From Candidatus Aquabacterium excrementipullorum (GTDB lineage: Bacteria; Pseudomonadota; Gammaproteobacteria; Burkholderiales; Burkholderiaceae_C): DNA of 64,000 bases. The position numbers and the translations under genes were made by a program. This document shows positions 20,804-29,671 of this stretch, piece by piece; position 1 is the first letter of the stretch; each line of letters opens with the position of its first letter. The notes under the pieces are model-generated. The model searched no databases. It saw only the letters and a program-made list of their open reading frames with translations, and was not told the origin of the DNA. The DNA is taken from NCBI GenBank assembly GCA_019112875.1, contig DXIO01000023.1, positions 30,354 through 94,353 on the forward strand. The letters run 5' to 3'.

Positions 20804-22089
20804 GCGGAGACTCCTTGTTCGATGACGGGGGCGGCGCGCTGCCGCAGCAGGGTGCGGTGGCGCAGGCGGCCACGGCGCTTCTTCCACCAGATCACCACGC
20901 CGGTGACCGACAGCATCGCCACCAGCAGGCCCATCACGGACATCATGATGCGCCCGGGCATGCCCAGGATCCGGCCTGAATGCAGCGGGAACTGCAACTG
21001 AACGAAGACATCGGCGGCCGTGCCTTCCCAGGGCGTGCGGTCGCCCAGCAGGCGGCCGTCCAGGCCATCGTAGTACAGCGTCTTGACGGCCATGCCGCCG
21101 CTCACGCGGTCCTGCTCGCCTTCGAAGAAGCGCAGGCCGTACACGCCCAGGCCCTGGGTGTAGAACACGTTGCCGGCGGGCTCGGCCCAGCCACGGCGCG
21201 CGGCCTCGGCGCGGGCCTGGGCCAGCACCTGCGGGAAGCTCAGCTTGGGCGTGATGGGCTGGTGCTCGGGCGCCGGCTTGCGTGATTCAAAAGGCCCCGG
21301 TGTCACCTTGGACACCAGCGACATCGCGGGGAAGAACACCTCGCGGTACAGGTTCAGCGAGAAGGCCGTGAAGGCGATCACCAGCACCAGGGCCCAGGTC
21401 CACAGGCCGCCGGCGCGGTGCAGATCCACATTGAGCCGGTAGGCGCCACCGCCGCGGCGCACGCGCCAGGCCGGCCACCAGCGCCGCCACACCGACGGCG
21501 CGGCCGATGCTGAAGGCGATGCGCCGGCCGCCCGCGCCTTGCGCCGCACCGGCCACGTCAGGGCAATGGCCACGAAGGCGTCCACCAGCCACACCAGGGC
21601 CACGCCGCCCATCAGCCACACGCCCCACTCGTCGATGCCCCACACCTCGGGCAGGTGCAGCGTGTAGTGCAGCTTGTACAAGAAGGGCATCAGGTTCTCG
21701 CGCGAGAGCGAGACCGTGCCCCACTCGCGTCGCCCCTGCACCTGGCCCGTGACCGGGTCGATGAAGACCTGGTTGTAGTCCAAAGCAAAAAGCCGCCCGG
21801 TGGCGGCATCGACGCGGGGTCGGACGATGAAGGGCCTGGCGCGCCCGGGATCCTGGTGCAGCGGCACCAGGGTGACCCGGGCCCTCGGATCGGCCGCCTC
21901 GATCAGCGCGGCCAGCTCCAGCGGGGGCTTCATCGGCCCCGTGCTGCGGATCTCGAACAGGCTGCGGTTGAGCCAGCTGTCGATCTCGTGGTCCCAGGAG
22001 ATGACCGCGCCCGTGAGCCCGGACACCACCAGGAAGCCGGCGATGAACAGGCCGAACGTGCGGTGGAGGAGGGTCAGGGCGGGGCGCAT
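20800..22089 (-). CDS. PepSY-associated transmembrane protein (PiuB-like), copy 1
   Basis: 429 residues. It begins with a helix, HRTFGLFIAGFLVVSGLTGA, followed by SWDHEIDSWLN, the usual opening of the iron-regulated PepSY-TM family. Other helices are centred on GVWLMGGVALVWLVDAFVAIA, GLWTWALVLVIAFTAFSLNL and IMMSVMGLLVAMLSVTGVVI near the C terminus. It starts 20 bases after the receptor stop and ends overlapping the start of the second PepSY gene. The two PepSY proteins share architecture but little sequence, so they look like a two-component pair and not a recent duplication. The likely role is reduction or processing of the ferric siderophore after receptor uptake. Confidence 0.88.
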   Translation of the reverse strand: MRPALTLLHRTFGLFIAGFLVVSGLTGAVISWDHEIDSWLNRSLFEIRSTGPMKPPLELAALIEAADPRARVTLVPLHQDPGRARPFIVRPRVDAATGRLFALDYNQVFIDPVTGQVQGRREWGTVSLSRENLMPFLYKLHYTLHLPEVWGIDEWGVWLMGGVALVWLVDAFVAIALTWPVRRKARAAGASPSASAAPSVWRRWWPAWRVRRGGGAYRLNVDLHRAGGLWTWALVLVIAFTAFSLNLYREVFFPAMSLVSKVTPGPFESRKPAPEHQPITPKLSFPQVLAQARAEAARRGWAEPAGNVFYTQGLGVYGLRFFEGEQDRVSGGMAVKTLYYDGLDGRLLGDRTPWEGTAADVFVQLQFPLHSGRILGMPGRIMMSVMGLLVAMLSVTGVVIWWKKRRGRLRHRTLLRQRAAPVIEQGVSA

Positions 22090-22109
22090 CTCACAGGCTC
22101 ACGAAGAGG

Positions 22110-24344
22110 TCACCAGCGGTAGATCATGGTCAGGCGGGCATCGCGGCCCGGGCCGTACCAGCACTTGGCCGCCCAGCAATCGTAGGTGGTCTTGTCTTCC
22201 ACGTTGGTGACGTTGAGGATCCACTCCACCGGGCCCTGCTCGTAGCGTACCCCCGCGTTGACGAGGTTGAAGGCCGGCACGAAATAGTAGTTGGCGGGGG
22301 CCACGGCGGCGCTGGTGCGGGCGCCATCCGAACTGGGGCTGGCCCCGATGTGCTGCATGCCCACGCTGAACCCGAGGCCGCGGGCCGCACCGCTGCGGAT
22401 GGTGTAGTCCAGTCGGGCTGCGAAGGTTTCCAGCGGGATGCCGCGCGGACGGTTGCCCACGTTGAAGCTGTTGCTCTCGGTGATCTCGGGGTTCAGCCGG
22501 GTGTACGAGGCGACCACGTCGAGCGACTTGGTCAGTCCGCCCTTGGCTTCGAGCTCCAGGCCGCGCGAGCGGTATTCGCCTTGCTGCACCTGGTAGAAGG
22601 GGTGGGTCGGGTCCGGATCACGCGTGAGCACATTGCGCTGGGTGATGTCGAACAGCGCGGCCGTGAACAGCGCATTGATGTCGGTGGGCTGGTACTTGAT
22701 GCCGGCCTCGGCCTGCTTGGATGTGCGGGCCTTGAAGAGGTTGCCGTCGTAGTCGGCGCCGGAGGTGGGCGTGAAGCCCGTGGCATAGCTGACGTAGGGC
22801 GCGAGGCCAAACGGCGCGAGGTAGGTGAAACCGACACGGCCGGTGAGGGCGCTTTCGTTGCGGGTGCGGCTGGCGCTGGCGAGCAGGGGGGTGTCGAAGC
22901 TGGTGCGCACCGAATCGGCCCGCAGGCCCGTGGTGATCAGCCACTGCTTGGCGAACTTGAGCTGGCTCTGCGCGTACACGCCCAGCTGTCGTACGCCGAT
23001 CTGCTGGTTGGTGTCGGGTGCGGCGGGCAGCTTCTGCGGTGCGCCATAGACCGGGTCGAACACGTTGAGCGGCGTGCCGGAGCCGAAGTAGCGGATCTCG
23101 CGCAGCGTGGAGTTGCGGAAGTCCAAGCCCACCAGGGCCTTGTGCTCCCAGCCCTGACCTTGCTGCTCGGCCTGGAACTGGTTGTCCAGCGTGACCATCT
23201 CGTTGTTGCCGAACGAGCCGAAGGCACCCCGGTTGTAGTACAGGTTAGCGGGCGTGCCGGACGGCAGCGAGGCCAGGGGCACGTAGGACAGGCCGTAGGC
23301 GGTCTGGTAGCTCAGCCGCACGCTGCGGTAGCGCAGCGACTGGCGGAACGACCAGGTGTCCGTCAGCTTCTGGTCGAGGTCGTAGCCCACCGAGGTCTGT
23401 TCCTTGCGGTACATGTCGAAGGCGGGCTCGCCCCCGTTGGTATCGCGGTCGATGGTGCCATTGGCGTTGGGCAGCGCGATGCCCGAGGCTGGCAGGAAGG
23501 CCGAGGTGCCACCGCTGTGCCCCAGGTCGTCCTTGATGTAGTGGGCCAGCACCGTGAGCTTGGTGGCGGCGCTCGGGCTCCAGGTGAGGGCGGGTGCGAT
23601 GAAGTTGCGGTCGTCGCGGACGTACTCGACGTCGGTGCGCGCCTTGCGGACCAGGCCTGTCAGGCGGTAGGACCATTGGCCATCGGGGGTCAAGGCGCCC
23701 CCCAGGTCGAAGGCGCCTTGACGACGCTGGTTGGAGCCCAGCGTGAGCTGCACCTCGTGCAGCGGGGTCAGCACGGGCTTCTTGGTCACGAGGTTGACCA
23801 TGCCCCCTGCCGGGTTCTGCCCGAACAGCGAGGCCGACGCGCCATGCAGCACTTCGACACGCTCCATGCCATAGGCCTCGCCGCGCGCCAGCCCGTAGGT
23901 CGTGGCCGGCGTGGCCATCCCGTCGATGAAGAAGGAGTTCCAGTCGAAGGCAAAGCCGCGGAAGGTCACCAGATCCTCGCGGTTGTCGATGGCGAGCACC
24001 GGCGTCACGCCGGGTGTGTAGGCCAGCACTTCCTTCAGGTTGCTGGCACCACCGCGGGTGATTTCGTCCTTCGTGATCACCGAGATGGCCTGTGGCACCT
24101 CGATGATGGGCGTGTCCGTCTTGGTGCCGGTGGCGGTGCGTTTGGCCACGATGCCGTTGACGGGGCCGCGCGCCTCTTCACGCTCTGCCTTGGCCTGCAC
24201 ACGCACCTCGGGCAGCGGCTGCTGCGATTCGGTGCTGGTCGGAGCGTCGGCCGCGAGCGCGGTCGAGGCGGACCAACTGCCCAGGGCGGCCGCGATGGCC
24301 ACGCTCAGGACACGCTGGCGCGAGGGAGGAAGACGGCGGAACAT
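22110..24344 (-). CDS. TonB-dependent siderophore receptor
   Basis: 744 residues from the ATG at 24344, chosen because AAGGAG lies six bases before it; the frame runs further upstream but earlier ATGs lack such a site. There is a signal peptide (hydrophobic VLSVAIAAALGSW then ALAADAP). A TonB-box-like stretch and the plug domain follow directly (PQAISVITKDEI, LKEVLAYTPGV), so there is no N-terminal signalling (STN) domain and no sigma/anti-sigma partner is expected from it. The rest is a 22-strand type barrel ending DARLTMIYRW, with the terminal aromatic residue typical of outer-membrane proteins. Plug motifs and length fit the FpvA/FhuE/FoxA group. A Fur box precedes the gene at 24451-24470. 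It should import the ferric form of the peptide made by the neighbouring synthetases. Confidence 0.95.
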   Translation of the reverse strand: MFRRLPPSRQRVLSVAIAAALGSWSASTALAADAPTSTESQQPLPEVRVQAKAEREEARGPVNGIVAKRTATGTKTDTPIIEVPQAISVITKDEITRGGASNLKEVLAYTPGVTPVLAIDNREDLVTFRGFAFDWNSFFIDGMATPATTYGLARGEAYGMERVEVLHGASASLFGQNPAGGMVNLVTKKPVLTPLHEVQLTLGSNQRRQGAFDLGGALTPDGQWSYRLTGLVRKARTDVEYVRDDRNFIAPALTWSPSAATKLTVLAHYIKDDLGHSGGTSAFLPASGIALPNANGTIDRDTNGGEPAFDMYRKEQTSVGYDLDQKLTDTWSFRQSLRYRSVRLSYQTAYGLSYVPLASLPSGTPANLYYNRGAFGSFGNNEMVTLDNQFQAEQQGQGWEHKALVGLDFRNSTLREIRYFGSGTPLNVFDPVYGAPQKLPAAPDTNQQIGVRQLGVYAQSQLKFAKQWLITTGLRADSVRTSFDTPLLASASRTRNESALTGRVGFTYLAPFGLAPYVSYATGFTPTSGADYDGNLFKARTSKQAEAGIKYQPTDINALFTAALFDITQRNVLTRDPDPTHPFYQVQQGEYRSRGLELEAKGGLTKSLDVVASYTRLNPEITESNSFNVGNRPRGIPLETFAARLDYTIRSGAARGLGFSVGMQHIGASPSSDGARTSAAVAPANYYFVPAFNLVNAGVRYEQGPVEWILNVTNVEDKTTYDCWAAKCWYGPGRDARLTMIYRW

Positions 24345-24450
24345 GAGGAACTCCTTGGACATTGGTGGCTTGCTTGCCTGCAAAGCGTGATGGGGACACA
24401 TTCGGCAAGGCACGGCGACTGCGTTGGACGCCGTGGTGACAGCCGATGAT

Positions 24451-24470
24451 GCTAATTGATAATGATTAGC
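24451..24470 (-). promoter_or_regulatory. Fur box upstream of the receptor operon
   Basis: The 20-base site gctaattgataatgattagc is an inverted repeat (GCTAAT ... ATTAGC) with the core TGATAATGATT close to the Fur consensus GATAATGATAATCATTATC. It is an AT-rich island in very GC-rich DNA, about 107 bases upstream of the receptor ATG, so iron repression of receptor-PepSY-PepSY-small protein is expected. Confidence 0.8.
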
Positions 24471-24528
24471 AATACTTGTGTCATTTGTGGTGCGCCCCCG
24501 CGACCTGGGGGGAGACGCGTTGTCCGCC

Positions 24529-25476
24529 TCAGCGCCAGGCGGTGTTCAGTACCGCGGCGATGTCTTCGCGCACTTGCGCGGCGCCGTCGGTGATGTCGGC
24601 CAGCCGGGCGAAGTCGTGGACCATGCCCTCGTACACCTGCGTGCGCACGGGCACGCCGGCCTGGGCGAGCCTGTCGCCGTAGGCCACACCTTCGTCGCAC
24701 AGCGGGTCGTACTCGGCCAGGGCGATGAAGGCGGGCGGCAGGGCATCCAGTCGCTCGGCCAGCAGGGGGGCGAAGCGCCAGTCCTGGCGGTCGTCTGGGC
24801 TGCGCAGGTAGTTGTCGAACATCCATTGCAGCGTGTCGCTTTCGAGCAGCAGGCCGTGGCCGTGCGCCTGGTGCGACGGCGAATCCTGTTGAGCGGCCGT
24901 GCAGGGGTAGAGCAGCACCTGGGCGCTGGGCAAGGCGGCGTGCTCGTCGCGCAGTGCGATGCACAAGGTGGTGGCCAGCGTGGCGCCGGCGCTGTCGCCG
25001 CCGACGGCCAGGCGTTGCGTGTCCAGACCCAGCGCGGTGGCCTCGCGGCGCAGCCAGTCGTGGCTGTCGCGGGCATCGTCAACAGCCGTCGGGAAGCGGT
25101 GTTCGGGCGCCAGGCGGTAGGCCACCGACAGCACTGCGCAAGGCGTCAGCTCGGCCAGCGCGCGGCACAGCGCGTCGTGCGAATCGAGCCCGCCCACGCA
25201 GTAGCCGCCGCCGTGGAAGTACAGCAGCACGGGCGCTGGCGTGGGCAGGCCGGCGGGCCGGTACAGGCGCGCCTCGATGGCGTGCCCGTCGCGGCAGGGA
25301 ATGCCCAAATCCCGCACCTGGTCGACCTCGACCGGATCGCCCTCCAGCATCCGCGCGGTGGCGTCGTACTGCACGCGGGCTTCGGTGGGCGGCAGTTCGT
25401 GCAGGGCCGGGCGGCCTTGCTCGCGGCCCAGTTCGGCCAGTTCCAGGAAGGCTTCGAGGTCAGGGTGCAGCGGCAT
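24529..25476 (-). CDS. Alpha/beta hydrolase, hormone-sensitive-lipase type esterase
   Basis: 315 residues, full length for the family. It has the oxyanion-hole motif HGGGY (about 88), the nucleophile motif GDSAG (Ser about 159), the acid residue in EYDPLCDE and the catalytic His in MVHDF near residue 287. It begins two bases after the monooxygenase stop, so it belongs to the acetyltransferase-monooxygenase operon. No signal peptide is seen, so it is cytoplasmic. A serine esterase in a siderophore operon could open an ester or trim the product or its ferric form after uptake; that is inference, and the predicted peptide has no obligatory ester bond unless the thioesterase makes one. Confidence 0.88.
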   Translation of the reverse strand: MPLHPDLEAFLELAELGREQGRPALHELPPTEARVQYDATARMLEGDPVEVDQVRDLGIPCRDGHAIEARLYRPAGLPTPAPVLLYFHGGGYCVGGLDSHDALCRALAELTPCAVLSVAYRLAPEHRFPTAVDDARDSHDWLRREATALGLDTQRLAVGGDSAGATLATTLCIALRDEHAALPSAQVLLYPCTAAQQDSPSHQAHGHGLLLESDTLQWMFDNYLRSPDDRQDWRFAPLLAERLDALPPAFIALAEYDPLCDEGVAYGDRLAQAGVPVRTQVYEGMVHDFARLADITDGAAQVREDIAAVLNTAWR

Positions 25477-25478
25477 GG

Positions 25479-26777
25479 TCAGAAGGCGACGGCCAGGTGG
25501 CGGTGGCTGTGGGCCTGCCGGTTCGCGTCCAGCCAGGGCGTGAGGGCGCCGACGATCTCGCCGGTGCGCACCGAGGTGATCGACAGCAGCGTGTCGCTCA
25601 GGCCGTGGGTGAGTTCGCAGCAGCCTTGCAGGAAGATGGCCGGGCCGAAGCGCTCGTCGGTCTGCACGCGGTAGTCGCGCGCCACGTCGATGTCGCCCAG
25701 GTGCGATGCCAGCGGTTCGAGCAGCGCGTGGTGCATGTCGCGCACGTAGCCGGTGGCCAGCACGATGGCGTCGTAGCTGGCGGTGCTGGTGGTGCCCGTG
25801 TCCAGGTCGTGCAGGCGCAGGGTCAGGCCGTCGCGGGTTTCGGCCACGTGTTCCACCTCGTGCCGGCGCAGGAAGCGGTGCGTCTGAGGCGAGCCGACCT
25901 TCTGCCGGTAGAACACCTGGTAGATCTGTTCGATCAGGGCCAGGTCGGGCGCGGCGTAGTTGGTGTTCATGAACTCGTCGATCAGCGCGGCGCGGGCCTG
26001 CGTGGGCTGGCTGTAGACGTAGTCGGTGAACTCGGGGTTGAAGATCTCGTTGACGAAAGGACTGTCGTCCGATGGCTTGATCGAGCGCGCGCGCATGACC
26101 AGGTCCACGTCGATGCCGCCGCGGTTGTGCAGGTCCAGGAAGATCTCGGAGGCGCTCTGCCCCGCGCCGATCACGGCCATGCGGCGTGGCTGGTGCTGTT
26201 GCGCCATCGCGCCCAGGTAGCGGCTGGAGTGGAAGATGCGCGGATCACCCTTGAACGCGGCGAAGGGCGTGGGCACGTTGGCCGCGCCGCCCACGCTCAC
26301 CACCAGGGCGCGGGTGAGTCGCTCGCGCACGCCATGCTCCGGATGGTGCGAGCGCACGCGCAGCAGCGAGACCTTGTCGCCCTGCATCTCGGGCAGCACC
26401 GACAGCACTTCTTCGCCATAGGCGCATTGCTCACTGAAGTGGCTGGCGGCCCACGACAGGTAGTCGTTGAACTCGTGGCGGCTGGGGTAGAAGGTCTTGA
26501 GGTTGATGAAATCCTGCAGGCGGTGCTTGGCGTGCAGGTAGTTCAGGAAGGTGTAGGGGCTGGCGGGGTTGCGCAGCGTGGCCAGGTCCTTCAGGAAGGA
26601 GATCTGCATGTGCGCGTGGTCCAGCAGCATGTTGGGGTGCCACGCGAACCGGGGTTGCTTCTCGATGAACAGGGCGTCCACGGGCGCGCCGCCTTGCGCG
26701 GCCTGCTCTTGCAGCGCGATGGCCAGTGCCAGGTTGGAGGGGCCGAAGCCGATGCCGATCAGGTCATGGATGTGCAT
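25479..26777 (-). CDS. L-ornithine N5-monooxygenase (PvdA/SidA family)
   Basis: 432 residues from the ATG at 26777, where the typical N terminus HDLIGIGFGPSNLALAIAL with the FAD-binding GxGxxN begins; the frame extends upstream without support. Further family marks are WHPNMLLDHAHMQISFLKDL, the NADPH-binding region AVIGAGQSASE (about 204) and the C-terminal ATGY motif (about 339). The enzyme hydroxylates the side-chain amine of ornithine with NADPH and O2, giving the precursor of the hydroxamate ligands. It follows the acetyltransferase by 10 bases and agrees with the two hydroxyornithine-like A domains of the large synthetase. Confidence 0.94.
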   Translation of the reverse strand: MHIHDLIGIGFGPSNLALAIALQEQAAQGGAPVDALFIEKQPRFAWHPNMLLDHAHMQISFLKDLATLRNPASPYTFLNYLHAKHRLQDFINLKTFYPSRHEFNDYLSWAASHFSEQCAYGEEVLSVLPEMQGDKVSLLRVRSHHPEHGVRERLTRALVVSVGGAANVPTPFAAFKGDPRIFHSSRYLGAMAQQHQPRRMAVIGAGQSASEIFLDLHNRGGIDVDLVMRARSIKPSDDSPFVNEIFNPEFTDYVYSQPTQARAALIDEFMNTNYAAPDLALIEQIYQVFYRQKVGSPQTHRFLRRHEVEHVAETRDGLTLRLHDLDTGTTSTASYDAIVLATGYVRDMHHALLEPLASHLGDIDVARDYRVQTDERFGPAIFLQGCCELTHGLSDTLLSITSVRTGEIVGALTPWLDANRQAHSHRHLAVAF

Positions 26778-26787
26778 GCGGAAGTCC

Positions 26788-27912
26788 TCAGTGACGGTCT
26801 TGTGATGAGGTGAGGGCCGGGCCGCGTGGGTGCCACAGCGCTTCATCGAAGAAGCGCTCACGCAGCAGCATGCCCAGCAGGGCCCGCTTGTGCGGGAAAT
26901 CGAAATGCTTGAGGTGGGCATAACCGCACAGCCCCAGGTTGCGGATCATCTTGTCGTTGTCGGCGCGCGGCTCGATCACCAGGCGCTGGGTGCGCGGGTC
27001 GTCCAGGAAGAGGTGGTGCGACACCGAGGGCATCCACGCGGTGACGAAGGGCCGGCCGCGCCAGGCGGGCTCGCCCACCAGCACGTGCCAGCCGCGGTCG
27101 AAATCCTGCGCGTCGTAGAAGGGCGCGATGCGGTCCTCGCGCGCCCAGTAGGCCTCGACGTACAGGCAGGGCTGGTTGCCGAAGCAGCCGATCAGGGCGG
27201 TGGTGTGCGGATCGACGGTGATCTTTTCGATGTAGGCGCGGTGCTGGTCGAGGCTGCCTTGCTCCTGCCAAAAATGTGCGACCACGGGGTCGTTCATCCA
27301 GCGGTGCAGGTGGGGCAGGTCGTGATCGGATCGCAGCGCACGCAGGCTGAAATCCAGGCCCAGCCAGGGGATGTGGCGGCGGTAGACCTCGCCCATGGGC
27401 TTGGGTGGGCGCAGCGGGTGGCGGCGGCCGTCGGTGATGACGTGGCGTTGTGCGAAGGGCGTGGTGGACGCGCTTTGCCAAAGCAGCGGGTGTTGCCAGT
27501 AGGTGGCGCGGTGGGCTGTCAAGCCGGTGGGCGATGCGTGCAGCAGGCCGCTGGCCAGCCAATGCGTGGGCACCTGCGCCGCAGGGATCGGCAGTTTGAC
27601 CGTGGCGATGTCGGGTTGCGTGGAGAAGATGGCGTCAAGCGCGGTCAGCAGGGAGCGTGCATCGTCTGTGGTGGGTTGCGCCACCGAGGCGGTCCAGGGC
27701 GCGCGGGGCGAGAGCGTCCAGCCGCCATCGCGTGATTCGAGCGACCAGACCGTGGCCGTGCCCGCCTGATTCCGGACGGTCAAGGTCGGCCCGTCCTGCG
27801 ACACGGTCAGCGGGTGGCCGTCGGGGCGGGAGGTGAAAGGCGTGTGGACCGGGCTGGAAGGCATGCGTCGGGCTGCTGGGTGAATGGCCGTCCCCACATG
27901 ACGATCCAGCAC
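26788..27912 (-). CDS. N-hydroxyornithine acetyltransferase (IucB/AlcB-type GNAT)
   Basis: 374 residues if the GTG at 27912 is used; an ATG at 27864 would give 358 and neither has a strong ribosome site. The N-terminal half is poorly conserved. The C-terminal GNAT/AlcB domain (about 185-370) carries the family marks YRRHIPWLGLDFSLR, LHRWMNDPVVAHFWQE, CLYVEAYWA and the acetyl-CoA-binding stretch ending RLVIEPRADNDKMIR. Enzymes of this type acetylate N-hydroxylysine or N-hydroxyornithine to the hydroxamate. Together with the monooxygenase it predicts N5-acetyl-N5-hydroxyornithine, not the formyl form, as one ligand. It is the first gene of the minus-strand operon and is divergent from the exporter. 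Confidence 0.88.
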   Translation of the reverse strand: MLDRHVGTAIHPAARRMPSSPVHTPFTSRPDGHPLTVSQDGPTLTVRNQAGTATVWSLESRDGGWTLSPRAPWTASVAQPTTDDARSLLTALDAIFSTQPDIATVKLPIPAAQVPTHWLASGLLHASPTGLTAHRATYWQHPLLWQSASTTPFAQRHVITDGRRHPLRPPKPMGEVYRRHIPWLGLDFSLRALRSDHDLPHLHRWMNDPVVAHFWQEQGSLDQHRAYIEKITVDPHTTALIGCFGNQPCLYVEAYWAREDRIAPFYDAQDFDRGWHVLVGEPAWRGRPFVTAWMPSVSHHLFLDDPRTQRLVIEPRADNDKMIRNLGLCGYAHLKHFDFPHKRALLGMLLRERFFDEALWHPRGPALTSSQDRH

Positions 27913-28027
27913 TCGGCTTGTTTAGTCGGGGCGCCCGAAGCCGTTCAGGCCGGCTCCGCTAAACATCCGGCCACCTGCTTCGTCTTGTTCCGGTGGGCCG
28001 CGTGGGCGGCGCGTATTCAACGGCGAG

Positions 28028-29671
28028 GTGCTCGTGCTGTCCTTCCTGATCCAACAATCCCGTGGACGCCTGCTGGCCGCCTGCGTGGCCAGCGCGCTGG
28101 CTGGCGTGTGCGGCGTGCTGCTGGTGGCCCAGATCAACACGGCACTCACGGCCGACGGCGCCGCCCGATCGACACTGGCCTGGCAGTTCGCGGCCGTGGC
28201 CGTGGGCGCTATGCTCAGCCGCATGGCTGCCTCGGTGCTGTTCGAGCACCTGCGCCAGAGCGCCAACGCCGACCTGCGCCGCCACATCGCCGAGCGCGCC
28301 AACGCGGCGGGCTTCCGGCAACTGGAGCAGGTGGGTGCCGCGCGCGTGCAGTCGGCGCTGGCCGAGCACGCCGCCAGCGTGGCGCAGTTCTTCGTCAGCA
28401 TGCCCACCATCCTGACCAACGCCGTGATCGTGGTCGGCTGCCTGGTCTATCTGGCGCTGCTGTCTTGGCAGGTGTTCCTGATCGCCATCGTGGTGATCGG
28501 CCTGGGCTCTGTGGGCTACCACCTCGCGCACCTGCGCGCCATCCGCCACCTCAACGTGGCCGCGCGCGAGCAGGATCAATTGTTCGGCCACTTCCGCGCC
28601 ATCACCGACGGTGCGAAGGAACTGCGTCTGAACCGCCGCAAGCGCGGCGCCTTCACTGACGAGGTGCTGGGCGAGTCGATCGAGACGGTGCGCCGCGAGC
28701 GTGCCGTGGGCATGTCCATCTTCGTGGCGTCCACCAGCTGGGGGCACTTCCTGATCTACGCGTTCATCGGCCTGGTGCTGTTCGCGCTGGTGGGCGATGT
28801 GCCCGAGCGCACGCGCGTGATGACGGGCTTCGCGCTGGTCTTCGTCTACATGGTGCCGCCGCTGGAAGGGCTGCTGGTCAACATCCCGCACGCCAACCTG
28901 GCGCGCTCGGCCTCGAACCGCATCGAGGAGATCACGAAGGCCCTGCAGAGCCCGGAGGCCACGGCGCCCGCCGCCAGCACGCCAACCCCTTTCCATCAGC
29001 TGTCGCTGCAGGGCGTGCGCCACAGCTACCACCACGAGCAGCGCAACGAGGTCTTCACCCTCGGGCCGATCGACCTGCATTTCGCACCGGGCGAGATCGT
29101 CTTTCTGGTGGGCGGCAATGGCAGTGGCAAGACCACGCTGGCCAAGTTGATCACCGGGCTGTACGCGCCGGAGCATGGCCGCATCCTGCTCAACGGACAG
29201 CCGGTCGATGACGGCAACCGCGACCAGTACCGCCAGATCTTCTCGGCCGTGTTCTCCGATTTCCACCTGTTCGACCGCCTGCTGGAATCGGCCAACCCCG
29301 CGCTGGATGCCCAGGGCAATGGCCTGATCGAGCGCCTGCACCTGCAGCACAAGGTGCAGGTCAAGGACGGTGCCTTCACCACGCAGGCCCTGTCGCAAGG
29401 CCAGCGCAAGCGCCTGGCCCTGGTGGCCGCGCGTCTGGAGGATCGCCCCTTCCTGGTCTTCGACGAATGGGCCGCCGACCAGGACCCGGCCTTCAAGGAA
29501 GTCTTCTACAAGGAAGTGCTGCCCGAGCTGCGCGCCCAGGGCAAGACCGTGCTGGTGATCTCGCACGATGACCGCTATTTCCATCTGGGCGATCGTCTGG
29601 TGCGGCTGGAGAGCGGCCAGTTGGTGGCAGACGCCGTCACCGATGGCGTGGCCCGCGCGGAGGCGGCGTGA
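28028..29671 (+). CDS. Cyclic-peptide-type ABC exporter (SyrD/PvdE family), fused membrane and ATPase domains
   Basis: 547 residues. About six transmembrane helices fill residues 1-300. The ATPase domain has Walker A GGNGSGKTT (about 362), signature LSQGQRKRLALVAA (about 457), Walker B FLVFDEWAADQDP and the H-loop VISHDD. The family (PvdE, SyrD, YojI) exports siderophores and lipopeptides across the inner membrane. The annotated start is a GTG; a second GTG two codons on is possible and no strong ribosome site is seen for either. It is divergent from the acetyltransferase with 115 bases between, in which I could not find a convincing Fur box. The stop overlaps the start of the Fur-like gene. 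Confidence 0.92.
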   Translation: MLVLSFLIQQSRGRLLAACVASALAGVCGVLLVAQINTALTADGAARSTLAWQFAAVAVGAMLSRMAASVLFEHLRQSANADLRRHIAERANAAGFRQLEQVGAARVQSALAEHAASVAQFFVSMPTILTNAVIVVGCLVYLALLSWQVFLIAIVVIGLGSVGYHLAHLRAIRHLNVAAREQDQLFGHFRAITDGAKELRLNRRKRGAFTDEVLGESIETVRRERAVGMSIFVASTSWGHFLIYAFIGLVLFALVGDVPERTRVMTGFALVFVYMVPPLEGLLVNIPHANLARSASNRIEEITKALQSPEATAPAASTPTPFHQLSLQGVRHSYHHEQRNEVFTLGPIDLHFAPGEIVFLVGGNGSGKTTLAKLITGLYAPEHGRILLNGQPVDDGNRDQYRQIFSAVFSDFHLFDRLLESANPALDAQGNGLIERLHLQHKVQVKDGAFTTQALSQGQRKRLALVAARLEDRPFLVFDEWAADQDPAFKEVFYKEVLPELRAQGKTVLVISHDDRYFHLGDRLVRLESGQLVADAVTDGVARAEAA

